Made by a program: the position numbers and the translations under genes
Part shown: one piece after another, positions 7,860 to 15,880 of the stretch
Layout of the letters: the number at the start of each line of letters is the position of its first letter
Position numbering within the stretch: the first letter of the stretch is position 1
Notes under the pieces: model-generated
Told to the model about the DNA's origin: nothing
Databases searched by the model: none
What the model saw: the letters and a program-made list of their open reading frames with translations, nothing else
Assembly: GCF_039912695.1 (NCBI RefSeq)
Contig: NZ_JBDSPJ010000002.1
Coordinates: forward strand, 124,001 to 188,000
Length of the DNA: 64,000 bases
DNA from: Pseudolysinimonas_A sp039912695
Lineage (GTDB): Bacteria > Actinomycetota > Actinomycetes > Actinomycetales > Microbacteriaceae
Direction of reading: 5' to 3'

Positions 7860-8714
7860 TCAGATTCTGGCGGCGTGAATCGAGGAGACCAAGATGGCGC
7901 GCGCGCCGAGCGCGTAGAGGCGATCCATCACGTCGTTGGTGTCGTCGCGCGGAACCATCACGCGCACCGCAAGCCAGCCGGTGTCGCGCAACGGCGAGAC
8001 AGTCGGCGACTCGAAACCGGGAGTGATCGTCGACGCCTTCTCAAGCAGGTCTGCCGGAAGGTCGTAGTCCATCAGGACGTAACGGCGCGCGACCATGACG
8101 CCTTGAAGTCGGCGGCGGAAAGTCTCGAGCCCCTCGACACGCTCACTGCGCTCGCTTTCCCGCGTCGCGATCAGCACAGCGGTCGATTCCAGAATCACCG
8201 GGCCGAAGATCTCCAACCCCTGCGTGCGCAGCGTCGATCCGGTCTCGACGACGTCCGCCACGGCATCGGCGACGCCCAGACGCACCGCAGATTCCACGGC
8301 GCCGTCGAGGTGCACGACAGTCGCCCGCACTCCCTCGGCCTCAAGGAAGTCGCCTACGAGCGCGGAGTACGACGTCGCAACGCGGAGGCCAGCCAGATCG
8401 CCGACCTTCGTGAAACGTCCGGTCGGACCGGCGAAGCGAAAGGTCGAGGCGCCGAAGTCGAAAGCATCCACCTCGGCCGCGGCGGAGTGCGAGTCGAGCA
8501 ACAAATCGCGCCCGGTCACGCCGACGTCGAGCGCACCGGCGCCGACATAGGTCGCAATATCGCGGGGCCGCAGGTAGAAGAACTCGACGTCATTCCGCGG
8601 GTCGGAGACGATCAGCTCTTTCGGGTCGCGGCGCACCGCGTAGCCCGCCTCGCGCAGCATGTCGACGGCGGTTTCAGAGAGAGTGCCTTTGTTGGGCACG
8701 GCGATTCTCAACAT
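7860..8714 (-). CDS. hisG: ATP phosphoribosyltransferase (long form)
   Basis: HisG catalyses the first, histidine-inhibited step, joining ATP and PRPP. The start ATG at 8714 gives 'MLRIAVPNKGTLSE', the expected N-terminus; 284 aa fits the long HisG with a C-terminal regulatory ACT-like domain ('ITPGFESPTVSPL' lies in it), so no HisZ is needed. A variable linker (residues about 185-200, ESERSERVEG) is encoded by 8128-8160, which looks like a palindromic repeat element retained in frame. The gene follows hisE after 57 bp. Confidence 0.96.
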   Translation of the reverse strand: MLRIAVPNKGTLSETAVDMLREAGYAVRRDPKELIVSDPRNDVEFFYLRPRDIATYVGAGALDVGVTGRDLLLDSHSAAAEVDAFDFGASTFRFAGPTGRFTKVGDLAGLRVATSYSALVGDFLEAEGVRATVVHLDGAVESAVRLGVADAVADVVETGSTLRTQGLEIFGPVILESTAVLIATRESERSERVEGLETFRRRLQGVMVARRYVLMDYDLPADLLEKASTITPGFESPTVSPLRDTGWLAVRVMVPRDDTNDVMDRLYALGARAILVSSIHAARI

Positions 8715-8771
8715 TGAACAGAGTCTTTCAGTCGAAGGTGAACGGTCTGAGGAGCGGCGCGGGGCCAACTT

Positions 8772-9035
8772 CTACAGATGTCGCCCGACGTCCTCGAGGG
8801 TGAGCTTTTTCGCGATCATCAGAACCTGCACGTGGTACAGCAGCTGCGAGATCTCCTCAGCCGTGCGGTCGTCACTCTCATACTCGGCGGCCATCCAGAC
8901 CTCGGCCGCCTCTTCGACGATCTTCTTGCCGATCTCGTGAACACCCGCGTCGAGTCGCTCGACGGTGCTGGAGCCCTCGGGACGCGCGGCAGCGGTCGCC
9001 ATGAGCTCCTCAAACAGCCCGTCAAAGGTCTTCAC
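8772..9035 (-). CDS. hisE: Phosphoribosyl-ATP pyrophosphatase
   Basis: HisE hydrolyses phosphoribosyl-ATP to phosphoribosyl-AMP. The 87-aa all-helical protein has 'KKIVEEAAEVWMAAE', the EExxE-type Mg-binding helix of the MazG-like fold, and 'EEISQLLYHVQVLM'. The start is a GTG at 9035 (GTG AAG ACC TTT GAC) overlapping the stop of the oxidoreductase as GTGA. The start fits because actinobacterial HisE proteins begin M-K-T-F. Confidence 0.95.
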   Translation of the reverse strand: MKTFDGLFEELMATAAARPEGSSTVERLDAGVHEIGKKIVEEAAEVWMAAEYESDDRTAEEISQLLYHVQVLMIAKKLTLEDVGRHL

Positions 9036-11365
9036 AGCCCCCAGGGTAGCGGGCTGGTGTCGCGTCTGCCGCCGCCCTCGACCGGCTCAAGTCGCACGAT
9101 GACGGCCTTCGAGACGGGCGTGTTGCTCTCCTCGGCGGCGCTTGCCAGCGGCACGAGCACGTTCGCTTCCGGGTAGTACGCGGCGGCGCATCCCTTCGCC
9201 GTCGGGTAGGCGACGATCCGGTAGTTGCGCAGCACGCGATCCGGTTCGTTTTTCCACTCGCTGAAAATGTCGACGCGTTGATTGTCGGCAAGCCCGAGTT
9301 CGAACAGATCGTCGGGATTGACGAAGATGACGTCGCGCCCCTTCTTGATGCCGCGGTAGCGGTCGTTGAGGCTGTAGATCGTTGTGTTGAACTGATCGTG
9401 AGACCGCAGAGTTTGCAGAATCAGGCGCCCGGCCGGCCGCTCGAGGTGTTCGAGTTCGTTGACCGTGATCATCGCCTTGCCGGTCGCCGTGTCGAACCGG
9501 CGCTCGTCGCGCGGACCGTTAGGCAGGATGAACCCGCCCTTCTGACGGATCACCGTGTTGAAGTCGGCGAAGCCCGGAACGACGTGCGCGATCCGTTCCC
9601 GGATGGCGTCGTAGTCGTGCTCGTAGGCATCCCAGTCGATTTCGTAGCGCTCGCCGAGAGTGGCCTTGCCGAGTCGAGCAACAATTGCCACCTCAGACAG
9701 CAGGCCTTTCGCGACCGGCGGCACCGCTCCGTGCGAGGCGTGAACGGCACAGACACTGTCTTCAACCGACACGAACTGCGCTTCCCCGTTCTGCAGGTCG
9801 ATCTCGGTCCGGCCGAGAGTCGGCAGGATGATCGCCTCTTCACCCGTCACGACGTGCGAGCGGTTCAGCTTGGTCGACACCTGAACGGTGAGCGACGCAC
9901 CGCGCATCGCTGCCTCCGCCGCGGCGGTGTCCGAGATGGCTCCGACGAAGTTGCCGCCCATCGCGAAGAACACCTTGACGTCGCCCCGCTGCAGTCCCTC
10001 GACCGTCTGCAGGGCGTCGTAGCCGTGCGCTCGGGGTACCGAGAAGCCGAATTCGGCATCCATGGCATCCATGAATTTCTCGGGCATCTTTTCCCAGATC
10101 CCCATCGTGCGGTCACCCTGCACGTTGGAGTGCCCACGAATCGGCGAAGCGCCGGCACCGGGGCGACCGATGTTGCCGCGCAGCAGCAGCAGGTTGACGA
10201 TCTCCTTGATCGTCGAGACCGACTTCTTCTGCTGGGTGAGGCCCATCGCCCAGGTGATGATGACCCGGTCGGCGGCGAGGTACTCAGCGGCGAAGGCATC
10301 CAGCTCGGCGGTCGTCAACCCGGTCGCGACCAACGCCGCAGCTTCGTCGAAGTCAGCCAGGTGACTTTCGAACTCAGCCAGCCCCGAGGTGTGCTGGGCC
10401 AGGAAGTCGTGGTCGAGAACCGTTCCGGGTGCCGCGGCCTCCGCGTCGAGTACTCGTCGAGAAGCCGACTGCAGCAGAGCCATGTCGCCGCCCGAGCGGA
10501 TCTGGAGGAACAGGTCCGCCATCGCAGTGCCGTGCCCAATGATGCCGCGCACCTTCTGAGGATTCTTGTAGCGGATGAGTCCGGCTTCGGGCAGCGGGTT
10601 CACGGCAATGATGCGGCCGCCGTTGCGCTTGCACTCCTCCAGCGCCGACAGCATCCGCGGGTGGTTGGTCCCGGGGTTCTGACCCATCACGATCACGAGG
10701 TCGGCTTTGCCGAAGTCGTCGTAGGCGATGGTCGACTTGCCGATCCCAAGCGCTTCGCCCATCGCAGTACCGGTCGACTCGTGACACATGTTCGAGCAGT
10801 CGGGGAGATTGTTGGTTCCGAAGGCGCGCACGAAGAGTTGGTAGAGGAAGGCGGTCTCATTCGCGGTGCGCCCGCTGGTGTAGAACGCCGCCTCGTGCGG
10901 ACTCTGGAGGGCGTTGAGCCGGTCGGCGATCAACTCGAAGGCGCGATCCCAACTCACCGGCTGGTAGTGGTCGGAGTCCTTCGCCTTGTAGACCGGCTCG
11001 GTCAGCCGACCCTGCTGCCCTAGCCAGTACTCGTCACGATCGAGCAGCGCGGTGAGCGAGTTCTCGGCCCAGAAGGTGGTCGGCACCGTGACCGGGGTCG
11101 CCTCCCAGGTGACAGCTTTCGCGCCGTTCTCACAAAATTCGAGGGCGTTGCGGTGACCCGGGTCGGGCCAGGCGCAACTCATGCAATCGAAACCATCCTT
11201 CTGGTTGATCGCGAGCATGAGTTTCGCGGTACGCAGCGGACCCATCTGCAGCAGAGCCGGTTCCATCGAGTGCAGGATCGCGGCTGCCCCAACGGCGTAC
11301 TTCTCGCTCTGCCGGATCTTGATGTCGGGGTATTGCTCCGTCGGCGAGTCAGTGGGTTCGGTCAT
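9032..11365 (-). CDS. FdhF/YdeP-family molybdopterin oxidoreductase
   Basis: A 777-aa protein of the formate-dehydrogenase-like molybdopterin superfamily, YdeP branch. It has 'DCMSCAWPDPGH' with further cysteine in 'LEFCENG', then 'TSGRTANETAFLYQLFVRAFGTNN', 'PDCSNMCHE', 'GQNPGTNHPRML' and 'RGHSNVQGDRTMG', all typical of FdhF/YdeP proteins, and a C-terminal molydopterin-dinucleotide-binding domain ('QTLRSHDQFNTTIY'). The substrate of this branch is uncertain; formate oxidation should not be assumed. The ATG at 11365 overlaps the fdhD stop (ATGA), and its own stop overlaps hisE. The C-terminal 'LEPVEGG' is encoded over a palindrome-like sequence at 9075-9091. Confidence 0.9.
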   Translation of the reverse strand: MTEPTDSPTEQYPDIKIRQSEKYAVGAAAILHSMEPALLQMGPLRTAKLMLAINQKDGFDCMSCAWPDPGHRNALEFCENGAKAVTWEATPVTVPTTFWAENSLTALLDRDEYWLGQQGRLTEPVYKAKDSDHYQPVSWDRAFELIADRLNALQSPHEAAFYTSGRTANETAFLYQLFVRAFGTNNLPDCSNMCHESTGTAMGEALGIGKSTIAYDDFGKADLVIVMGQNPGTNHPRMLSALEECKRNGGRIIAVNPLPEAGLIRYKNPQKVRGIIGHGTAMADLFLQIRSGGDMALLQSASRRVLDAEAAAPGTVLDHDFLAQHTSGLAEFESHLADFDEAAALVATGLTTAELDAFAAEYLAADRVIITWAMGLTQQKKSVSTIKEIVNLLLLRGNIGRPGAGASPIRGHSNVQGDRTMGIWEKMPEKFMDAMDAEFGFSVPRAHGYDALQTVEGLQRGDVKVFFAMGGNFVGAISDTAAAEAAMRGASLTVQVSTKLNRSHVVTGEEAIILPTLGRTEIDLQNGEAQFVSVEDSVCAVHASHGAVPPVAKGLLSEVAIVARLGKATLGERYEIDWDAYEHDYDAIRERIAHVVPGFADFNTVIRQKGGFILPNGPRDERRFDTATGKAMITVNELEHLERPAGRLILQTLRSHDQFNTTIYSLNDRYRGIKKGRDVIFVNPDDLFELGLADNQRVDIFSEWKNEPDRVLRNYRIVAYPTAKGCAAAYYPEANVLVPLASAAEESNTPVSKAVIVRLEPVEGGGRRDTSPLPWGL

Positions 11366-12246
11366 CGGGCCACCGCCTCGTGCACAGCAGACAACGCTGA
11401 GACCCGGTGATCGTGCGAATACACGACCATCGAGCGACCACGCATGAAGCCGATCACCGTCAGACCCGACTCCTGAGCCAGCTCGATCGCGAGCGACGAC
11501 GGGGCTGACACTGCGGCGAGCACGGGGATGCCCGCCATCGACGCCTTCTGGGTCAGCTCAAACGACGCGCGTCCCGACACCTGGAGCACCATGCCGCGCA
11601 ACGGCAGCAGACCTTCACCGTGCGCCCAGCCGATCACCTTGTCGACGGCATTGTGACGACCGACATCTTCGCGCAGCACGAGCAGTTCTCCGGTTCGCCC
11701 GTCAAAGAGGGCCGCCGCGTGCAGTCCGCCGGTCTGGTCGAAGACATCCTGACCCGCTCGAAGGCGGTCGGGAAAGGTGGCCAGCAGTTCCGCGTCGATC
11801 ACCAGGTCGTCATCAGTGACCGGATGGCGGGAGGCCGTGCGCACCGCGTCGATGCTGGCTTTGCCGCACAGTCCGCACGAGGAGGTCATGTAGAAGTTGC
11901 GCTCGAGGCTCGGGTCGGGGGCCGCGACCCCGGCGGCAAGGGTCACATCGAGCACGTTGAAGGTGTTCTCACCGTCGTCCGTGATTCCTGCGCAGTAGCG
12001 AATCGCAGCGATCTCGCCGGCGTGAGCGACGACGCCCTCCGAGACCAAAAAACCAGCGGCAAGCTCGAAGTCGTGACCAGGAGTGCGCATCGTGATGCTC
12101 AGCGCCGAGCCGCCGACGCGAATCTCCAGCGGCTCTTCGACGGCCAGCACGTCCTCGCGGCGGGACAGCGTGGTCAGCGCTCCCCCGTTCGTGCCGTCTC
12201 CGAGCACGATCCTGGTGACCCGCTTCCTTGCGGTGATTCTTCCCAT
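11362..12246 (-). CDS. fdhD: Formate dehydrogenase accessory sulfurtransferase
   Basis: FdhD carries sulfur from a cysteine desulfurase to the molybdenum cofactor of FdhF-type enzymes. The 294-aa protein shows the two-cysteine loop 'SSCGLCGKAS' needed for sulfur transfer, and 'REDVGRHNAVDKVIG' and 'SGRASFELTQKA', both typical. I start at the ATG at 12246 (MGRITARKRV); a TTG two codons earlier is possible but unneeded. It is first in the minus-strand chain and is coupled to its client oxidoreductase by an ATGA overlap. Confidence 0.96.
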   Translation of the reverse strand: MGRITARKRVTRIVLGDGTNGGALTTLSRREDVLAVEEPLEIRVGGSALSITMRTPGHDFELAAGFLVSEGVVAHAGEIAAIRYCAGITDDGENTFNVLDVTLAAGVAAPDPSLERNFYMTSSCGLCGKASIDAVRTASRHPVTDDDLVIDAELLATFPDRLRAGQDVFDQTGGLHAAALFDGRTGELLVLREDVGRHNAVDKVIGWAHGEGLLPLRGMVLQVSGRASFELTQKASMAGIPVLAAVSAPSSLAIELAQESGLTVIGFMRGRSMVVYSHDHRVSALSAVHEAVAR

Positions 12247-12303
12247 GTTCAAATACCTATCACGAGAGTGATGCGTCTCGGTCGTCGGCTTAGAGTGTTC
12301 GGC
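12247..12303. promoter_or_regulatory. Divergent promoter region fdhD / mobA-like
   Basis: A 57-bp spacer between the start codons of fdhD (minus) and the MobA-like gene (plus) must hold or border promoters for both units. It is richer in A/T than its surroundings ('tcaaatacctatcacgag'). 'CACGAGAGTGATGCG' does not give a clear operator. I see no complete -35/-10 pair. Confidence 0.4.
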
Positions 12304-12858
12304 ATGATCGTCGACGCTCTCATTCTCGCAGGAGGGCGGTCGTCACGGCTGGGCGGAACGGCGAAGTCACGTTTGGCCGTCAACGGTGTCACCCTGTTGG
12401 ATCGCACGATTCAGGCTGCGGTCATCATGGGAGTGCGGCGCACGGTGCTCATCGGTGACGAGGTTCGGGATGACCTGGTCACCCTCCGTGAGGACCCTCC
12501 GTTCGCAGGGCCCGTAGCTTCGATCGCGAGTGGGCTTCGCGCCCTCTCGGGTGACGCGGATGCGGTTCTCGTTCTCGCCTGTGACATGCCGATGATCGTG
12601 GACGCTCTCCCCGCCGTGTTTTCTGGATTCATCGGGGACGGGGTGATCGCCATCGACCGCGGACGGTCCCAACCCCTGGTGATCCTTGTGCGAACCTCTG
12701 CGCTGGATGCTGCGGTTCACGCGCTGCCGACAATTGTCGACGCGTCGATGCGCAGCCTTCTCGCGTCACTCGACCTCACCGAAATTGTCGTACCCGACGG
12801 ATCGACTGACGACGTCGACACCTGGGACGACGCCCAGCGACTAGGAGCCGTGCGATGA
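12304..12858 (+). CDS. MobA-like molybdenum cofactor nucleotidyltransferase
   Basis: A 184-aa NTP-transferase with the N-terminal signature 'LILAGGRSSRLGGTAKS' and 'VLVLACDMPMI', as in MobA, which attaches GMP to the molybdenum cofactor. It is somewhat shorter and more divergent than enteric MobA, and actinobacterial members of this branch often sit with fdhD, DUF6457 and moeA, as here. It is the first gene of a three-gene plus-strand unit; its stop overlaps the next ATG. Specificity for GTP is inferred from context. Confidence 0.85.
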   Translation: MIVDALILAGGRSSRLGGTAKSRLAVNGVTLLDRTIQAAVIMGVRRTVLIGDEVRDDLVTLREDPPFAGPVASIASGLRALSGDADAVLVLACDMPMIVDALPAVFSGFIGDGVIAIDRGRSQPLVILVRTSALDAAVHALPTIVDASMRSLLASLDLTEIVVPDGSTDDVDTWDDAQRLGAVR

Positions 12859-13163
12859 CCGAGGTCCCCGAGAACTCCACTGACTCCACAGACACCACTG
12901 AGACCGACGACACTGACGTTCTCCTTGCAACCTGGGTCGACGAAGTACGAACTGCGTTGGGCATCGACTCTGCTGTTGACATCACGGCAGTGCTCGGTCT
13001 CGCCGGTGTGGCCGCACACGCCGTGGTGCGTCCCGCCGCTCCCCTCACCACCTACCTCGTCGGGTTCGCCGCGGGACGCGCGGCGGCATCCGGAGACGAT
13101 CCCGATCTTGCCTTCCGCGAGGCTCTCCGCGTGGCGAAGACTCTCGCCGCCGAACGCTCGTGA
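12855..13163 (+). CDS. DUF6457-type small protein
   Basis: A 102-aa protein: an acidic, Thr-rich N-terminus (about 20 residues), then a helical region 'LATWVDEVRTALGID...VAAHAVVRPAAPLTTYLVGFAAG'. It matches my memory of the DUF6457 family, regularly found between mobA-like and moeA genes in actinobacteria. Function is unknown; context suggests a role in molybdenum cofactor work. It overlaps both neighbours by 4 bp (ATGA and GTGA). Confidence 0.75.
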   Translation: MTEVPENSTDSTDTTETDDTDVLLATWVDEVRTALGIDSAVDITAVLGLAGVAAHAVVRPAAPLTTYLVGFAAGRAAASGDDPDLAFREALRVAKTLAAERS

Positions 13164-14278
13164 CCCATGCCGACCGCCTCCCCTGGGTCGAGGCGCGCGC
13201 TCGCGCGGCCGCCGCAGGGCGACTCCTCAGCTCCGAGGACGTTTCGCTCGAGGACGGCCTCGGTCGGGTTCTGCGCGCCGACCTGACCGCGACCCTCGAC
13301 ATCCCGCATTACGCCTCAGCAGCGATGGATGGCTGGGCTGTCGCGGGCGACGGACCATGGAAGCTGGTGTCGGGCTTTCCTCTGCGACCCGGCCTGGCCA
13401 TCCCGATCGTCACCGGCGGGGCATTCCCAGTCTCGGGCGACCGCGTGATTCGCAGCGAACTGGCTCACGTCGTGGACGGCCTCCTCGTCGCCGACCAGGC
13501 TGAGAGTCGCGACCATGTGCGCCCGGCAGCCGAAGAGGCCCAGGCCGGCGAAGTACTCGTCACGGCAGGGACCCGACTTTCCCCCGCGCACCTGGCGCTG
13601 GCGGCCGCCGCGACAGTCGATCAGCTCACCGTCGCGGTACGCCCTCGGGTGGGATTCGTCTTCACCGGCGACGAAGTCGTGCTGTCGGGGGTTCCCGCCG
13701 CTGGACAGGTTCGCGACAGTTTCGGCGTGACCCTCCCGGCGATCCTCGCCGCGCTCGGTGCGCAGATCGGCGGTTCACTGCGGATCGGCGATGTCCGGGA
13801 CGCCACGATGGCTGCTCTGCGCGACACCGACGCCGACCTGATCGTGACCACCGGCGGAACCGGCGGATCCGCGGCAGATCACCTGCGTCGGGCTCTGGAA
13901 GAACTCGACGCCAAACTGCTCGTTGCGGGGATCGCCGCGCGACCCGGCGGCCCGACGCTCCTCGGTCGACTTCCCGATGGGAAGCTCGTACTCGGTCTCG
14001 CCGGAAACCCGCTCGCTGCGATGCTCGGTCTGCTCTCGCTGATCGACCCACTGCTGGCCGGCTTCACCGGTCGCGTGCTGCCCGAACCACCCGTCATCCC
14101 GGTGCCTGACTCGGTACGCCGACATCCCGAACTCACCCGCCTCGTGCCCGTACGGGCCACGCTCGAGGAGGTCACCTGGACGGGTTCCGCGATGATGCGC
14201 GGTCTGGCCGCAGCGGACGCCGTGCTGGTCGTGCCGCCAGAAGGAGACGCGACGGTGATACGGCTGCCCTGGGGCTAG
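13160..14278 (+). CDS. moeA: Molybdopterin molybdenumtransferase
   Basis: MoeA inserts molybdate into adenylyl-molybdopterin. The 372-aa protein has 'PHYASAAMDGWAV' (substrate-binding loop with the conserved MDG), 'FTGDEVV', 'TTGGTGGSAADH' and 'GLAGNPLAAMLG'. The usual TTGGxSxG loop is present in a changed form (TTGGTGGS). It starts with GTG at 13160, overlapping the previous stop. It lies downstream of the MobA-like gene, so ligation and nucleotide addition are encoded together. Confidence 0.93.
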   Translation: MTHADRLPWVEARARAAAAGRLLSSEDVSLEDGLGRVLRADLTATLDIPHYASAAMDGWAVAGDGPWKLVSGFPLRPGLAIPIVTGGAFPVSGDRVIRSELAHVVDGLLVADQAESRDHVRPAAEEAQAGEVLVTAGTRLSPAHLALAAAATVDQLTVAVRPRVGFVFTGDEVVLSGVPAAGQVRDSFGVTLPAILAALGAQIGGSLRIGDVRDATMAALRDTDADLIVTTGGTGGSAADHLRRALEELDAKLLVAGIAARPGGPTLLGRLPDGKLVLGLAGNPLAAMLGLLSLIDPLLAGFTGRVLPEPPVIPVPDSVRRHPELTRLVPVRATLEEVTWTGSAMMRGLAAADAVLVVPPEGDATVIRLPWG

Positions 14279-14314
14279 ACGGTCGCCCGAGACGGGCAAC
14301 CGCGCTGGCGCCGC

Positions 14315-14338
14315 GCGAAGGCCAGAAATGGCCTTCGC
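14315..14338. terminator. Bidirectional hairpin between moeA and FKBP gene
   Basis: A perfect inverted repeat: GCGAAGGCCA (14315-14324), loop GAAA, TGGCCTTCGC (14329-14338). It lies between the ends of two convergent genes (moeA stop 14278, FKBP stop 14340), so it probably ends both transcripts. A weaker second hairpin (GGTCGCCCG-AGA-CGGGCAACC, one mismatch) is at 14281-14301. There is no long T-run, as is usual for GC-rich actinobacteria. Confidence 0.8.
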
Positions 14339-14339
14339 C

Positions 14340-14714
14340 TCAAGCGGGGCGCGCGCCGAGCAGGTCGATCACGAAGACGAGGGTGCGCCCCGACAGGCGG
14401 TGGCCGCCGCCGACCGGACCGTAGGCGTACTCGGGCGGGCAGATCAGTTGCCGACGTCCGCCGACCTTCATGCCGGGGATGCCTTCCTGCCAGCCGCGGA
14501 TCAGGCCGTTCAGCGGGAACTCGATCGATTCGCCGCGGCTCCACGACGAGTCGAATTCTTCGCCGCTCTCGAAGTCGACACCGAGGTAGTGCACCGTGAC
14601 GCGCGCGCCCGGGGTGGCTTCTGGCCCGTCGCCGACGACGAGGTCGGTGGCGGTCAGTTCAGTCGGGGCCGGGCCCTCGAAGAAGTCGATCTCAGGCTTT
14701 GTCATGTCACTCAT
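14340..14714 (-). CDS. FKBP-type peptidyl-prolyl isomerase
   Basis: A 124-aa single-domain FKBP, probably cytoplasmic since no signal peptide is seen. It has 'VTVHYLG', 'GEEFDSSWSRG', 'LIRGWQEGIPGMKVGGRRQLICPPEYAYG' spread over residues 38-104 and the end strand 'LVFVIDLLG', giving the typical active-site aromatic pocket. It catalyses proline cis/trans isomerisation. It follows the Nudix gene by 9 bp and ends at the shared hairpin. Confidence 0.93.
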   Translation of the reverse strand: MSDMTKPEIDFFEGPAPTELTATDLVVGDGPEATPGARVTVHYLGVDFESGEEFDSSWSRGESIEFPLNGLIRGWQEGIPGMKVGGRRQLICPPEYAYGPVGGGHRLSGRTLVFVIDLLGARPA

Positions 14715-14723
14715 ACCGACAAG

Positions 14724-15191
14724 CTAATCAGACACTCGCGGCACCAGGCCGCTCGCGACAGCCCACCGCTGGACGAGGTCGGCCGGGAAATGGCGGAGAT
14801 CTGCCGCGCGGAATTCATCCAGTCCCCACCAGCGCAGCTCGATCGTCGAGCGGATCTCGAGGTCGGTCCAGGCGTCGGACACGGGCTCGAACCTGGCGAC
14901 ACGCACGGTGAAGTAACGCTCGGTCTGGGTGACCAGCTGTCCGTCGAAGGGGAACTCCGCGACCCGTTCCCCCGGCAGTTCCTCGAGCCGTCCGGACTGG
15001 AGACCTGTCTCCTCCGCGAGTTCGCGTCGAGCAGCTTCGACGAACGATTCGTCGCCTTCGAGCCCGCCGCCGGGGGTGAACCACCAGTCGCCCGCGGACG
15101 GATCCGAGGGATCGAAACCATGAAAAAGCAGTAGGTGATCGTCATGATCCAGCACGAGGATGCGCGCGGCGCGGCGGGTGATCCGATCCAT
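14724..15191 (-). CDS. Nudix hydrolase
   Basis: A 155-aa protein with a complete Nudix box: GG-GLEGDES-FVEAARRELAEETGL (residues about 40-63), matching Gx5Ex7REUxEExGU. Such enzymes cleave nucleoside diphosphates linked to another moiety; the substrate cannot be told. 'RAARILVLDHDDHLLLF' is the usual first strand pair. It is 23 bp downstream of rpe and 9 bp upstream of the FKBP gene. Confidence 0.92.
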   Translation of the reverse strand: MDRITRRAARILVLDHDDHLLLFHGFDPSDPSAGDWWFTPGGGLEGDESFVEAARRELAEETGLQSGRLEELPGERVAEFPFDGQLVTQTERYFTVRVARFEPVSDAWTDLEIRSTIELRWWGLDEFRAADLRHFPADLVQRWAVASGLVPRVSD

Positions 15192-15214
15192 CGGGAGCAG
15201 GCGTGCGATCGAGG

Positions 15215-15880
15215 TTAGTGACGGTGAACGCGTTCGGCTGCGGCGCGGAGTCCGGCGATTGCGGCATCCAGATCGTCCGCGCCGTACACGGCCGAGCCGG
15301 CGACGAAGGTGTCCGCACCGGCTGCCGCCGCGCGCTCAATCGTCTCCAGTGAGATCCCGCCGTCGACCTGCAGCCAGACGTCGACGCCGGCCGCGTCGAT
15401 CGCGGCACGCGCGTCGGCAACCTTTTTCAGCATGCCGGTCATGAAGCCTTGACCGCCGAAACCCGGCTCGACGGTCATCACCAGAAGCTGATCGAACTCA
15501 GCGAGGTTCTCGAGGTACGGGGCGAGATCTGTGCCGGGTTTCACCGCGACGCCCGCTCGTGACCCGGCGGCTCGGATGGCCCGGGCAACTCCGACCGGAT
15601 CCGTCGCGGCCTCGACGTGGAAGGTCACCGACATCACCCCGAGCTCGGCGTAGCCAACGGCCCAGCGATCGGCATCCGAAATCATCAGGTGCACGTCGAG
15701 CGGGATCGGCGACACGGCCTGAAGCCGCTCAACCATCCGCGGCCCGAAGGTCAGGTTGGGAACGAAGTTGTTGTCCATCACGTCGACATGCACGGCGTCA
15801 GCGGTTGCGATGCGACCCACCTCGGCCTCGAGGTTCGCGAAGTCTGCCGTCAGGATGCTGGGCTCGATTCGCACGCTCAC
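15215..15880 (-). CDS. rpe: Ribulose-phosphate 3-epimerase
   Basis: Rpe interconverts ribulose 5-phosphate and xylulose 5-phosphate in the pentose phosphate pathway. The 221-aa barrel shows 'IEPSILTADFANL', 'VHVDVMDNNFVPNLTFGP' with metal-binding His and Asp, 'PLDVHLMI', 'MTVEPGFGGQGFM' and 'WLQVDGGIS'. The start is a GTG at 15880 that overlaps the rsmB stop (GTGA). Confidence 0.97.
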   Translation of the reverse strand: MSVRIEPSILTADFANLEAEVGRIATADAVHVDVMDNNFVPNLTFGPRMVERLQAVSPIPLDVHLMISDADRWAVGYAELGVMSVTFHVEAATDPVGVARAIRAAGSRAGVAVKPGTDLAPYLENLAEFDQLLVMTVEPGFGGQGFMTGMLKKVADARAAIDAAGVDVWLQVDGGISLETIERAAAAGADTFVAGSAVYGADDLDAAIAGLRAAAERVHRH

